A stretch of 64,000 nt of DNA from Gemmatimonadota bacterium (GCA_041390125.1 JAWKQN010000004.1:319683-383682), one strand, 5' to 3'; numbered from the stretch's first letter, positions 8,140-17,637 are shown. Translations and numbers: made by a program. Notes: generated from the sequence alone by a model not told the origin.

Positions 8140-9111
8140 GTGATCCGAATCACCTTCCTGGGAACGGCCGCGGCCCGACCGACCGTCGGGCGCGGCGTGA
8201 GCGCCTTCGCGGTTCAGCGCGAAGCGTCGCTGATGCTGTTCGACTGTGGCGAGGGGACCCAGCGTCAGATGATGCGCTACGGGACCGGCTTCGCCGTGAC
8301 CGACATCTTCTTCACCCACGTCCACGCGGACCACCTGCTGGGGCTCACGGGCCTGCTGCGCACCATGGCGCTGCAGGGCCGGACGGATGCCATCGGTCTG
8401 TATGGGCCGCCCCGGTCGCGCGGGGTGCTGGAGGACGCGGTGCGTCTGGGCGTGGAGCGGGTCGCCTTTCCCGTGCACGTGACGGAGCTGACCGCCGGCG
8501 ACGTCGTGGAACGCGACGGCTTCCGCCTCCGGGCCGTCGCGGCCGAGCACGGTACCCCTGCGTTCGCATGGGCCCTGGAGGAGGAGCCGCGGCTCGGCCG
8601 CTTCGACGTGGAGCGGGCCCGCGAGCTGGGCGTGCCGCCCGGGCCTCTGTTCGGGCGGCTGCACCGGGGGGAGACGGTCGACCTGGACGGGAGGACGGTG
8701 ACCCCCGACGAGGTGGTAGGTCCGACCCGTCCCGGGCGGAAGGTGGTCTTCTCGGGAGACAGCCGCCCCTGCCGGGCCATCACCGAGGCAGCCCGGGCCG
8801 CAGATCTGCTCGTGCACGAGGCCACCTTCGCAGACGCCGAGTCCGATCGCGCCCGGGAGACGGGGCACTCCACGGCCCGGGAGGCGGCCGAGGTGGCCCG
8901 CGCGGCCGGCGTGCGGCGGCTGATCCTCACGCACATCTCGGCCCGGTACGCGGACGCGCCGGGGGCCCTGGAGGCCGAGGCCGCCAAGGTGTTCCGCCCC
9001 GTGACGGTCGCCCATGACGGCCTCGTCGTGGAGGTGCCCTTCCCGGAGGAGGAGATCCCTGCCGCCTCGGGGGCGGGGGATGCGCGCTCCGGACGGGAAC
9101 CCGACCTGTGA
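8140..9111 (+). CDS. rnz: Ribonuclease Z
   Basis: 323-residue metallo-beta-lactamase fold endonuclease that removes 3' trailers from tRNA precursors lacking encoded CCA; both tRNA-like genes here lack CCA, which fits. Motifs: FLGTAAARPT at the N-terminus, FDCGEGTQRQ, the zinc motif THVHADHLLGL, the FSGDSRPC aspartate, and HSTAREAAEVA plus LTHISARY near the end. The GTG start begins the VIRITFLGT strand; a TTG at 8116 is possible. It ends in a GTGA overlap with aroA-cmk. Confidence 0.95.
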   Translation: MIRITFLGTAAARPTVGRGVSAFAVQREASLMLFDCGEGTQRQMMRYGTGFAVTDIFFTHVHADHLLGLTGLLRTMALQGRTDAIGLYGPPRSRGVLEDAVRLGVERVAFPVHVTELTAGDVVERDGFRLRAVAAEHGTPAFAWALEEEPRLGRFDVERARELGVPPGPLFGRLHRGETVDLDGRTVTPDEVVGPTRPGRKVVFSGDSRPCRAITEAARAADLLVHEATFADAESDRARETGHSTAREAAEVARAAGVRRLILTHISARYADAPGALEAEAAKVFRPVTVAHDGLVVEVPFPEEEIPAASGAGDARSGREPDL

Positions 9112-11081
9112 TCGAGCTGGAGGTACCAGGCGACAAGTCCATCACGCACAGGGCGTTGATCCTGTCCGCCCTTGCGGAGGGCGAGAGCCGGATCCTGGGG
9201 GCGCTCGTCTCCGAGGATACGCGCTCCACCGCGGCCGCCCTGCGCGCGCTCGGCGTCTCCATCTCGGAGCTCGACCCCGACGAGAGCCGGGTATCGGGCG
9301 TGGGTCTGCACGGGCTCACGCCGCCCGCGGGTCCGCTCGACTGCGGCAACTCGGGAACCACGGCCCGGCTCCTGGCGGGGGTGTTGGCCGGCTGCCCCTT
9401 CGCCTCCGTCCTGGACGGGGACGTGTCGCTGCGGAGCCGTCCCATGGAGCGCGTCACCGCGCCGCTGGGACTCATGGGGGCCCGATGCGAGTCCCTGGAG
9501 GGCCCGGGGCGTCTCCCGCTCCGCATCCACGGCGGCGCCCTCGCGCCCATCGATCACCGCTCGGCGGTGGCGAGCGCCCAGGTCAAGAGCGCGCTGCTCC
9601 TGGCCGGGATGGTGGGGGGTGCCTGGGTCCTCGCCGCGGAGCCCCGGCGCTCCCGCGATCACACCGAGCGCATGCTGGGTGCGGCGGGGGTTCCCCTGAT
9701 CGAGCACTGGCACGAGGGCGCCTGGCGCGTCGAGCTGCGCGACCCTCCGGACCGGCTCGTGGCCCGTACCTGGCACGTTCCGGGGGATTTCTCGGCGGCC
9801 GCCTTCTGGCTCGCCTGGGGGGTCCTGCGCCCGGCGGGGCCGCCGCTCCGGATCCGCAACGTCGGGCTCAACCCCACGCGGACCGGCCTGCTGGCCGTGT
9901 TGGCCCGCATGGGGGCGCGGGTCGAGGTGGCCGCCGCGGCCGATCTGGACGGGGAGACCCGCGGGGACCTGCTGGTGTGGCCGTCCGAGCTCGAGGCCAC
10001 GGAGGTCGGCGCCGACGAGGTCCCGGCCGTGATCGACGAGCTCCCCCTGGTGGCGGTGCTGGGCGCCCGCGCCCGGGGTGTGACGCGCGTGCGTGGGGCC
10101 CAGGAGCTCCGGGTGAAGGAGAGCGACCGGATCCGGGCCGTGGTCGACAACCTGAGGGCGGTGGGCGCCGAGGCCCGTGAGCTCCCCGACGGCTTCGAGG
10201 TGAGCGGCGGCACCGGGCCGCTGGCCGGACGGGTGGAGACCCGGCACGACCACCGGATCGCGATGGCGTTCGGCGTCCTGGGCGCCCTCCCGGGCGCGGC
10301 GCTCGAGATCGACGATCCCGCCGTGGCGGCCGTCAGCTACCCGGCCTTCTTCACGACCCTGGAGCGGCTGCGCCGGGACGGGTGGGGCGCCTCCGCGGGC
10401 AGTCGACGTCCCGTCGTCACCATCGACGGACCGGCCGGGTCGGGGAAGTCCACCACGGCGCGGGAGGTCGCCCGGCGGCTCGGCTTCCGTCACCTGGACT
10501 CGGGAGCGCTCTACCGCGCGCTCACCTGGGCGTTGCTCCGATCCGGCTGGGAGCTGTCCACCTGGGAGCGCCGCACGGCGGCCGAGCTGGAGGGGCTGGG
10601 CGTCGCGGCCCGACCGGGCCCGTCCGGTGTGGAGGTCCTGCAGGGCTCCGAGCCCATCCCCGATGCAGACCTGCGCAGCCCGCTCGTCACCGCCCACGTC
10701 TCGGCGGTCGCGGGGCTGCCGGCCGTCCGCTCGGTGCTGCTCCGGCTCCAGCGCGACGCGGCCGCGGGCGGGGGGTTGGTCGCGGACGGGCGCGACATGG
10801 GGACGGTCGTCTTCCCCCAGGCGGACGTGAAGGTGTTCTTCACGGCCGACCTCGAGGAGCGCGCCCGCCGGCGCCTTCGCGAGCGGGGTTCGGAGCCGGG
10901 CGACGCCCACGCGGTGCAGGTGGAAGCCTCCCTGATCCGGGACCGGGATTTCGCGGACGCGCACCGGGAGCTGAGCCCGCTCCGGGCCGCCCCAGACGCC
11001 CACCGCATCGACACGTCCGCGCTCGATTTCGCGGCCCAGGTGGAGGCCGTCCTGGCCCTCGTCCGTCGGTTGACGCCCTGA
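9108..11081 (+). CDS. aroA-cmk: Fused EPSP synthase (AroA) - cytidylate kinase (Cmk)
   Basis: 657 residues, two complete enzymes in one chain. Residues 1 to about 427 are 3-phosphoshikimate 1-carboxyvinyltransferase: PGDKSITHRA, LDCGNSGTTARLL, SLRSRPM, ELRVKESDRI and RHDHRIAM. Residues about 434-657 are CMP/dCMP kinase: VTIDGPAGSGKSTTAREVAR (P-loop), HLDSGALYRA, VADGRDMGTVVFP and a C-terminal RDRDFADAHRELSPL. No frameshift or stop lies at the joint. Such fusions are known in some bacteria. The gene is coupled to rnz by GTGA and sits in the common cmk-rpsA order. Confidence 0.96.
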   Translation: MIELEVPGDKSITHRALILSALAEGESRILGALVSEDTRSTAAALRALGVSISELDPDESRVSGVGLHGLTPPAGPLDCGNSGTTARLLAGVLAGCPFASVLDGDVSLRSRPMERVTAPLGLMGARCESLEGPGRLPLRIHGGALAPIDHRSAVASAQVKSALLLAGMVGGAWVLAAEPRRSRDHTERMLGAAGVPLIEHWHEGAWRVELRDPPDRLVARTWHVPGDFSAAAFWLAWGVLRPAGPPLRIRNVGLNPTRTGLLAVLARMGARVEVAAAADLDGETRGDLLVWPSELEATEVGADEVPAVIDELPLVAVLGARARGVTRVRGAQELRVKESDRIRAVVDNLRAVGAEARELPDGFEVSGGTGPLAGRVETRHDHRIAMAFGVLGALPGAALEIDDPAVAAVSYPAFFTTLERLRRDGWGASAGSRRPVVTIDGPAGSGKSTTAREVARRLGFRHLDSGALYRALTWALLRSGWELSTWERRTAAELEGLGVAARPGPSGVEVLQGSEPIPDADLRSPLVTAHVSAVAGLPAVRSVLLRLQRDAAAGGGLVADGRDMGTVVFPQADVKVFFTADLEERARRRLRERGSEPGDAHAVQVEASLIRDRDFADAHRELSPLRAAPDAHRIDTSALDFAAQVEAVLALVRRLTP

Positions 11082-11098
11082 GGGGCCAGATCTAGCTT
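11070..11098 (+). promoter_or_regulatory. Candidate rpsA promoter
   Basis: TTGACG (11070-11075), exactly 17 bp, TAGCTT (11093-11098). The -35 lies inside the last codons of aroA-cmk. Predicted transcription start is about 11105, giving a leader of about 150 bases. Confidence 0.6.
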
Positions 11099-11109
11099 AC
11101 CGATCTGTC

Positions 11110-11151
11110 CAGGAACCGGGCTCCGTGAGGGACGGGGCCCCGAGGTTCCTG
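11110..11151 (+). promoter_or_regulatory. Long hairpin at the start of the rpsA mRNA leader
   Basis: CAGGAACC (11110-11117) pairs with GGTTCCTG (11144-11151), and inside it GGGCTCCGT (11118-11126) pairs with ACGGGGCCC (11132-11140). This gives a 17-bp stem with a 5-base loop and a 3-base bulge (CGA). No T-run follows, so it does not look like a simple terminator. It lies about five bases from the predicted transcript start. Confidence 0.6.
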
Positions 11152-11256
11152 TGCGCGTGTCCGTCGGATGGCGGCGCGGTCGCACCCACGACCCCATCCC
11201 GGGTTCCCTCCGCGCGCCCGGACACACAGAGCCGTCCCGCGGCTCCCGGAAGGTCC

Positions 11257-12981
11257 ATGGCCAACACGATGTTCGTCGGCAACGCCGACCCCCACCTGCT
11301 CGACGATCCCTACGGCGACGACGATCTCTCCATCTCGAGAGACGACTTCGCGAAGCTGCTCTCCGACTACGAGGACACCCTCCAGGACGTCAAGGAGGGC
11401 GAGATCGTCCGGGCGAAGGTCCTTCGCGTCAACGAGACGAACGTCATCCTCGAGTTCGGCTTCAAGAGCGAAGGCACCGTTCCCCTCGACGAGTTCAAGG
11501 ATCCCGCCACCCTGGTGCCGGGCGCCGAGATCGAGGTGCTCCTCGAGAGCCTCGAGGACGAGCAGGGCGTGGTGGTGCTCTCCAAGAAGAAGGCGGACTT
11601 CCTCCGCGTCTGGGAGCGCATCAAGGAGGCCTACGAGCAGGATCGTCCGGTGAAGGGCACCCTCAGCCGCAAGATCAAGGGCGGCGTGACGGTGGACCTC
11701 ATGGGCGTCGACGCCTTCCTCCCGGGTTCGCAGATCGCGCTGCGTCGCGTTCCGAACATCGAGGATCTGCTCGGCGACTCGTACGACTTCAAGATCATCA
11801 AGCTCAACAAGCGTCGCCGGAACATCGTGGTCTCGCGCCGCGTGCTGCTGGAGACCGAGCGCGAGTCCAAGCGCAAGAAGCTGGTCAAGGAGCTGCTGGT
11901 CGGTCAGGTCCGGGCGGGCGTGGTCAAGAACATCACGGACTTCGGTGCCTTCATCGACCTGGGCGGTCTGGACGGACTGCTCCACATCACCGACATGTCG
12001 TGGGGCCGGGTCGGGCATCCCTCCGAGGTGGTCAAGATCGGTCAGGAGCTGGACATCAAGGTCCTCGACATCGACTGGGACCGCGAGCGCATCTCGCTCG
12101 GCCTCAAGCAGCTGCTCCCGTATCCGTGGACCGAGATCGACCGCAAGTATCCGGTCGGCTCCCGCGTGCGCGGCCGGGTGGTCTCCATCACGAACTACGG
12201 CGCCTTCATCGAGCTGGAGAAGGGCGTCGAGGGTCTGGTGCACATCTCCGAGATGTCCTGGACGCGCAACGTCCGGCATCCCAGCAAGCTCGTGAACATC
12301 GGGGACGAGATCGAAGCCGTGGTCCTGAAGGTCGACCCGGCCGACGAGAAGATCTCGCTCGGCATGAAGCAGATCGAGGAGGACCCCTGGCTGGCCCTGC
12401 CGGTCAAGTATCCCACCGGAACGGTGCTGGACGGCGTGGTCCGCAACCTCACGTCCTTCGGCGCGTTCGTGGAGATCGAGCCCGGGATCGACGGTCTCGT
12501 GCACGTCTCCGACATGAGCTGGACCAAGCGGGTCGAGCATCCGTCGGAGGTCGTGGAGAAGGGCCAGGAGATGAAGGTCATGGTCCTCGACGTGGACGCC
12601 GAGGGCAAGCGGATCTCGCTCGGGATCAAGCAACTGCTGGACGACCCGTGGCCTCAGATCGTCGAGCGCTTCGCGCCCGGCGTGGAGCAGGAGGCCACCG
12701 TGGTCCGCAACCAGGAAGGCGGCGTGGTCGTCGACATGGGAGACGACATCGAGGCCTTCGTGCCGCCCACGCACACCGGCGTGGACGACCCCGAGCGTCT
12801 GGACGAGTACTATGCGCCCGGTGAGAAGGTGGACGTGAAGGTCCTCGAGTCCGACGCCACCAATCGCCGGATCGTGCTGACGGTCACGACGCTGCCCGAG
12901 CGCAAGCCCGGACGGCGTCTCACGCCGGTCGCTGCCGAGAGCGGCGCCGAGGAGGCCGGCGAATCGGCGTCCGCGGAGTAG
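11257..12981 (+). CDS. rpsA: 30S ribosomal protein S1
   Basis: 574 residues containing six S1/OB-fold RNA-binding repeats, at about 44-115, 131-197, 214-285, 299-370, 385-458 and 471-540. The middle repeats show the usual GxVxxIxxFGAFIxL...GLxHISxMSW pattern (for example NITDFGAFIDLGG and GLVHISEMSW). S1 binds mRNA leaders and helps initiation, especially where ribosome-binding sites are weak or structured. The ATG is preceded by GGAAGG. The C-terminus ends in an acidic, Ala/Glu-rich tail. Confidence 0.97.
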   Translation: MANTMFVGNADPHLLDDPYGDDDLSISRDDFAKLLSDYEDTLQDVKEGEIVRAKVLRVNETNVILEFGFKSEGTVPLDEFKDPATLVPGAEIEVLLESLEDEQGVVVLSKKKADFLRVWERIKEAYEQDRPVKGTLSRKIKGGVTVDLMGVDAFLPGSQIALRRVPNIEDLLGDSYDFKIIKLNKRRRNIVVSRRVLLETERESKRKKLVKELLVGQVRAGVVKNITDFGAFIDLGGLDGLLHITDMSWGRVGHPSEVVKIGQELDIKVLDIDWDRERISLGLKQLLPYPWTEIDRKYPVGSRVRGRVVSITNYGAFIELEKGVEGLVHISEMSWTRNVRHPSKLVNIGDEIEAVVLKVDPADEKISLGMKQIEEDPWLALPVKYPTGTVLDGVVRNLTSFGAFVEIEPGIDGLVHVSDMSWTKRVEHPSEVVEKGQEMKVMVLDVDAEGKRISLGIKQLLDDPWPQIVERFAPGVEQEATVVRNQEGGVVVDMGDDIEAFVPPTHTGVDDPERLDEYYAPGEKVDVKVLESDATNRRIVLTVTTLPERKPGRRLTPVAAESGAEEAGESASAE

Positions 12982-12998
12982 CCGAGCCGGGCCGGGTC

Positions 12999-14843
12999 GT
13001 GCGCGGACCGTTGGGCCGTGCCAGTGGATCGCCCGGTCGCCTTCGGGCGGCTGGGCGGTTCGCGCATGGTGCTCTGGTGACACTCCTGGGCGTCGCCGGG
13101 TGCCTCCCCGTGCAGCAGGGCGGTGCGGTCGATCCCGGGCCGGCCGTACCCACCGACCCCGCCATCGAGCGGGGTGCAGCGCCGAGCGCCGGCGCGGAGG
13201 CGACGGCGGCGCGCCTGCTCGGTGAAGCCAGGGCCGCGCTGGAGCGCGGAGACGATGCCCAGGCTCGCGCGCTCGCCACGCGGATCGTGGATGAATTCGC
13301 CAGCGTGCCGGGGACGGCGCAGGCCCTGTGGATCCGGGCCCAGGCGGAGCGCCGCGCCGGCGCGCCCGCCGACGCGGCGGCGGACGCCCGACGGTTCGTG
13401 GCCGTCCTGCCGGAAGGAGACGAGCGCCGGCTCACCGCGGCCCGGTTCGCCGCGGAGGCCTTCCTGGACGCGAGCGAACCGACCGCCGCCGTCCGTGCGC
13501 TCCTGGACCTGGCCGCGGCCGAGGCGCAGGCGAGCGGGAGGACCGGGGTGGACCTCGCGCGTACGGCGGTGCGCCGCATCCCCACCGACACGCTGCTGGT
13601 GCTCGCCGAGCAGGTGGGGCCGGGCCCGATGGGCGACCTGGTGGAGCTGGAGGCCGCCGTCGGGCTCTATTTCCGGGACGAGGTGGCGCGCGCGGCGCAG
13701 ATCGCCCGGGCGCTCCTGCAGGAGTCGTTGACGGCGGAGGATCGCCGGATCGCCGAATCGATCGTGTCCGGCAACGCGGAAGCCGTCCTCGGCGACGGCG
13801 TGGCCGTGGGCGCGTTGCTTCCCAGCACCGGCTCACCGGTGATGCGCGAGTACGCGTCGGCCATCGAGGAAGGCGTGCGCGTGGCGTTCGAGACGCGCGC
13901 CCGGGACACGCGGCGGCCGGTCCGTCTGGAGATCCGCGACGACGGGGGCGACCCCGCCCGCACCGAACGATCGTTGCGGGAGTTGGAGGCCGCGGGCGCG
14001 GTGGGCGTCATCGGCCCCCTCCTGGACGACCAGCTCGTCGCCGCCGCGCGCACCCGCGCCTCCGAGTTGGCGCTGATCTCGCCCACCGCGGAGCGCGTGC
14101 CCGGTGACCAGGGCGTGTATTCGCTCGGGGCCACCGAGCCGGGCGCGGCCCGGGCGCTCGCGGACTATGCGGTCGAGCAGGGCTTCCGTCGGGTCGCGGT
14201 CGTCTATCCGCGCACCCCCGCCGCCACGGCGGACGCGCAGAGCTTCGCGCAGGCCTACCGCGAAGGCAGCGCCGCTCCGGGCCGCGAGGTGCGCGAATTC
14301 ACGTACGAGCCCGGCACCACGTTCTTCCGCGAACAGCTCATGGGCGTCGCGGACTTCGGGGCCGAGGCCGTGGTGCTGCCGGTACCCGAGTCCGACGTCG
14401 AGCTGATCGCGCCCCAGGTATCGTTCTTCTCGCTGGATTCACTCGGGGTGCGCGTGCTGGGCACGGGATCGTGGGCCAGCCCCGACGTGCTCGATCGTGT
14501 GGATGTCCGCCATCTCGACGGCGTCGTGGTGGCGTCCCCCCGGGATCCGGACGGGGAATCCGCCGAGCACCGCCGCTTCGTCGAGCGCTACGAGTCGGTC
14601 GTGCGCAAGACGCTGCGCAGTCCCATCCCGGCCTACGGCTACGACGCGGCTTCGTTGATCCTCGAGGCCATCGATCGTGGTGCGCGCACACCCGCGGACC
14701 TCGAAGCCCAGCTCGAAGGGATCCGCGACTTCCCGGGCGCCACGGGCGTCATCTCCATCGAAGGTGGGCAGATCGTCCGGCGCCACCAGCTCTACCTGCT
14801 GGAGGACGGACGACCCCGTCTGCTCGACCGGCCCAACAACTGA
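12999..14843 (+). CDS. LppC-like lipoprotein / periplasmic ligand-binding protein
   Basis: 614 residues. The start is GTG; an Arg-rich n-region leads to the lipobox LLGVAGC, so the protein is a lipoprotein. Residues about 55-240 are alanine-rich helices that look like TPR repeats. From about 265 on there is a type I periplasmic-binding fold (VAVGALLPSTGSPVMREYA, then GVIGPLLDDQLVAAA and RRVAVVYPRTPAATADA). This TPR plus Leu/Ile/Val-binding layout matches LppC/LpoA, activators of peptidoglycan synthases, but an ABC-transporter binding protein cannot be excluded. It is followed by a carboxylase gene after seven bases. Confidence 0.82.
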   Translation: MRGPLGRASGSPGRLRAAGRFAHGALVTLLGVAGCLPVQQGGAVDPGPAVPTDPAIERGAAPSAGAEATAARLLGEARAALERGDDAQARALATRIVDEFASVPGTAQALWIRAQAERRAGAPADAAADARRFVAVLPEGDERRLTAARFAAEAFLDASEPTAAVRALLDLAAAEAQASGRTGVDLARTAVRRIPTDTLLVLAEQVGPGPMGDLVELEAAVGLYFRDEVARAAQIARALLQESLTAEDRRIAESIVSGNAEAVLGDGVAVGALLPSTGSPVMREYASAIEEGVRVAFETRARDTRRPVRLEIRDDGGDPARTERSLRELEAAGAVGVIGPLLDDQLVAAARTRASELALISPTAERVPGDQGVYSLGATEPGAARALADYAVEQGFRRVAVVYPRTPAATADAQSFAQAYREGSAAPGREVREFTYEPGTTFFREQLMGVADFGAEAVVLPVPESDVELIAPQVSFFSLDSLGVRVLGTGSWASPDVLDRVDVRHLDGVVVASPRDPDGESAEHRRFVERYESVVRKTLRSPIPAYGYDAASLILEAIDRGARTPADLEAQLEGIRDFPGATGVISIEGGQIVRRHQLYLLEDGRPRLLDRPNN

Positions 14844-14850
14844 CGAAGGC

Positions 14851-16401
14851 ATGACGCTCGAAGAACGGCTGGCGCGCCTCGATGCGCTGGGGAGGAAGGC
14901 GTTGGAGGGCGGGGGAGCCGCCCGCATCGAGGCCCAGCACAAGCGCGGCAAGCTGACGGCTCGCGAGCGCATCGACCTGCTGCTGGATCCGGACTCGTTC
15001 GTCGAGCTGGATCGCTTCGTGACGCACCGATCGCGCGAGTTCGGGCTCGACGGCCAGCAGTTCCTCGGGGACGGTGTGGTCACGGGCTACGGCACCGTGC
15101 ACGGCCGACTGATCTACGTCTTCTCGCAGGACTTCACGGTCCTCGGTGGTTCGCTGTCGGAAGCGCACGCGGAGAAGATCGTCAAGCTGCAGGACCTGGC
15201 GCTGAAGAACGGTGCCCCGATCGTCGGGCTGAACGACTCCGGGGGGGCGCGCATCCAGGAAGGCGTCGTCTCGCTCGGGGGCTACGCCGACATCTTCCTG
15301 CGCAACACGCTCGCGTCGGGCGTCGTGCCGCAGGTCTCGGTGATCCTGGGTCCCTGTGCGGGTGGCGCGGTGTATTCGCCGGCCATCACCGACTTCGTCT
15401 ACATGGTCCGCGGCATCAGCTACATGTTCGTCACCGGTCCCAACGTGGTGAAGACCGTGACGCACGAGGACGTGGACATGGAGAGCCTCGGGGGTGCCGA
15501 CGTGCACGCGAGCCGCTCCGGCGTCTGCCATTTCGTGCACGACTCGGAGGCCGAGTCGCTGGCCGCCGTGCGCGACCTCTTCCGTTTCGTGCCCCAGAAC
15601 AACCTGGAGGCGCCGCCACGGCGCGAGACGTCCGATCCGTCCAACCGTCGCTCGGACCGCCTGCTGGAGATCGTGCCCGACTCGCCCAATCGCCCGTACG
15701 ACATGCACGAGGTGATCCGCGAGATCGTGGACGACGCGGAGTTCTACGAGGTCCACGGCTTGTTCGCGGCGAATCTCATCACCGGCTTTGCCCACCTCGG
15801 GGGGCACGCCGTGGGCGTCGTCGCCAACCAGCCCCAGGTGCTGGCCGGGGTCCTGGATATCGACTCGTCGCAGAAGGGTGCGCGCTTCGTGCGCTTCTGC
15901 GACGCGTTCAACATCCCGTTGGTCGTCTTCGAGGACGTCCCGGGCTTCCTGCCGGGCGTGGCCCAGGAGCACGGTGGCATCATCCGCCACGGCGCCAAGC
16001 TGCTCTACGCGTTCGCCGAAGCCACCGTGCCCAAGATGACCATCATCACCCGGAAGGCCTACGGCGGCGCCTACGACGTCATGAACTCCAAGCACATCCG
16101 GGGCGACCTCAACCTCGCCTGGCCCACGGCCGAGATCGCCGTCATGGGTCCGAAGGGTGCGGTGGAGATCCTGTTCCGGAAGGAGATCGCCGAGGCGGAC
16201 GACCCCGAGGCCGCGACCACGGCGCGGATGGAGGAATACCGCGAGCGCCTGGCGCACCCGTACGTGGCCGCGGCCCGTGGCTACGTGGACGACGTGATCG
16301 ATCCGCGGGACACGCGGCGCCGCCTGATCTCGGGGCTGGACATGCTGCAGGGCAAGCGGGATTCCAATCCCCCCCGCAAGCACGGCAACATCCCGCTGTA
16401 G
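14851..16401 (+). CDS. pccB: Acyl-CoA carboxylase carboxyltransferase (propionyl-CoA carboxylase beta)
   Basis: 516 residues, typical of the biotin-dependent carboxyltransferase beta subunit. Motifs are THRSREFGLDG, the first oxyanion loop GGSLSEAHAEKI, NDSGGARIQEGV, GPCAGGAVYSPA, GFLPGVAQEHGGIIRHGAK and RKAYGGAYDVMNSK. It transfers CO2 from carboxybiotin to an acyl-CoA, most likely propionyl-CoA because biotin carboxylase, carrier and methylmalonyl-CoA mutase lie 1.2-6 kb downstream. ATG follows the lipoprotein stop by seven bases. A GC hairpin ends the operon. Confidence 0.93.
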   Translation: MTLEERLARLDALGRKALEGGGAARIEAQHKRGKLTARERIDLLLDPDSFVELDRFVTHRSREFGLDGQQFLGDGVVTGYGTVHGRLIYVFSQDFTVLGGSLSEAHAEKIVKLQDLALKNGAPIVGLNDSGGARIQEGVVSLGGYADIFLRNTLASGVVPQVSVILGPCAGGAVYSPAITDFVYMVRGISYMFVTGPNVVKTVTHEDVDMESLGGADVHASRSGVCHFVHDSEAESLAAVRDLFRFVPQNNLEAPPRRETSDPSNRRSDRLLEIVPDSPNRPYDMHEVIREIVDDAEFYEVHGLFAANLITGFAHLGGHAVGVVANQPQVLAGVLDIDSSQKGARFVRFCDAFNIPLVVFEDVPGFLPGVAQEHGGIIRHGAKLLYAFAEATVPKMTIITRKAYGGAYDVMNSKHIRGDLNLAWPTAEIAVMGPKGAVEILFRKEIAEADDPEAATTARMEEYRERLAHPYVAAARGYVDDVIDPRDTRRRLISGLDMLQGKRDSNPPRKHGNIPL

Positions 16402-16413
16402 GCAGCGCCCACC

Positions 16414-16432
16414 CCGCGCCGTCACGGCGCGG
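16414..16432 (+). terminator. GC-rich hairpin after pccB
   Basis: CCGCGCCG-TCA-CGGCGCGG, an 8-bp perfect stem 13 bases after the stop, without a T-run. It probably ends the rpsA-pccB transcription block. Confidence 0.5.
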
Positions 16433-16615
16433 AGCCGGATGCGCTCAGATCCGCCCCCTGGTGCTGTCGTCGGCCGTGGCAGCGATCGCTGCACCTCCGG
16501 CCGGTCACCGCGGCATCCCTCCCACGTCTGGCGATCCCCCCGCGCCGACCGGCAACGGTCGGCCGTCGCGCCGCATCCCATGGCCGTGGGGACGATTCAC
16601 ACCAGGAGGACGGGG

Positions 16616-17515
16616 ATGGCCAGGAAGACGGCGGGAGCGGGTGCGCTGGGATTCGTGCTGGCGGGGATGGCGGGTGCCGTGACGACGCCCGGGGCGGCCC
16701 AGCAGGCGCCGCCCCCGCCCGACCGCGAGTGCGCCTGCGAGGATGGGCCGCGCTGGGAAGGACCCGGCGTGCGGGTGCTGAGCCTGGGCGCGCCCCGCGC
16801 CCGGATGGGCGTGGGCCTCCGCGCCGATGCGGACGGGCGGGGCGCGGAGATCACGACCGTGGCGGAAGGGAGCCCGGCGGAGGAGGCCGGTCTGCGGGAG
16901 GGAGACGTGATCCTGTCCATCAACGGAAGCCCGCTGGACGAGCCCCGCGAGGGGCGCCGGGGATGGCGCGTGCGCGGCGAGGGCTCCGTCCCGGTCCAGC
17001 GCCTCATGGAGCTGGCCCGGGATTGGGATCCCGGTGACCGGGTGGAGGTCGGGTTCCTGCGGGACGGGGACGAGCGCTCCGCGACCGTGGTGGTCGAGGA
17101 GAACGACGACGCACTGATCTCGCAACGCATGCTGCCGCTGATGGATCGGGCTCGTGACCTCGGGCAGGGTCTCAGGTCGTTCTCCTTCGAGGACGAGCCG
17201 CGGATGCGGGTGTTCGGGGGGGGCCCGGGGGCGTTCTGGTTCGGCGGGGCGGCGGGCCTCGAGCTCCACGCGCTCACCCCCGAGCTGGGTCGCTACTTCG
17301 GGACGGAGGAAGGCGTGCTGGTCCTGGACGTGGAGGACGATTCCTCGCTGGGCCTGCGCGCGGGCGACGTGATCCTGGCGATCGGCGCGCGCGCCGTGGA
17401 CGAGCCCCGCGACGTGCTGCGCGTGCTGGGCTCGTACGAGGACGACGAGCCCGTCGAGCTGGAGATCGTCCGGGACGGGGAGCGCACCACGGTCGAGGGC
17501 CGGACAGGACGGTAG
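16616..17515 (+). CDS. Exported protein with two PDZ domains
   Basis: 299 residues. A signal peptide ends near GAAQQA. A first PDZ-like domain at about 60-165 has RMGVGLRAD and ITTVAEGSPAEEAGLREGDVILSING. A second at about 215-295 has GVLVLDVEDDSSLGLRAGDVILAIG. There is no Ser/His/Asp protease domain, so it is not a DegP/HtrA protease but could be a substrate-recognition partner for one. Two close Cys (ECACED) follow the signal. Good AGGAGGA ribosome-binding site before the ATG. It stands alone between terminator and promoter. Confidence 0.85.
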   Translation: MARKTAGAGALGFVLAGMAGAVTTPGAAQQAPPPPDRECACEDGPRWEGPGVRVLSLGAPRARMGVGLRADADGRGAEITTVAEGSPAEEAGLREGDVILSINGSPLDEPREGRRGWRVRGEGSVPVQRLMELARDWDPGDRVEVGFLRDGDERSATVVVEENDDALISQRMLPLMDRARDLGQGLRSFSFEDEPRMRVFGGGPGAFWFGGAAGLELHALTPELGRYFGTEEGVLVLDVEDDSSLGLRAGDVILAIGARAVDEPRDVLRVLGSYEDDEPVELEIVRDGERTTVEGRTGR

Positions 17516-17548
17516 GGACCGCGCGCCCGGCCGGGGCGCCGCGGGCAC

Positions 17549-17577
17549 TTCAACGCCGCCTGCCGTGGTCCTACCTT
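17549..17577 (+). promoter_or_regulatory. Candidate promoter for the propionyl-CoA operon
   Basis: TTCAAC (17549-17554), 17 bp, TACCTT (17572-17577). The leader of about 54 bases then holds a GC hairpin (CGCCGCC at 17582-17588 with GGCGGCG at 17604-17610) and the GGAAGGAG ribosome-binding site. Confidence 0.55.
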
Positions 17578-17637
17578 GAGGCGCCGCCGCCCCCCTCGGG
17601 GCCGGCGGCGTCGTCCGTTTCCGGGAAGGAGCCGCCC

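Noticed and set aside
13328..14107. Long alternative frames in the lipoprotein gene
   Set aside because: Gly/Arg/Pro-rich shadows typical of GC-rich coding DNA; the chosen frame has a lipobox and a recognisable fold.
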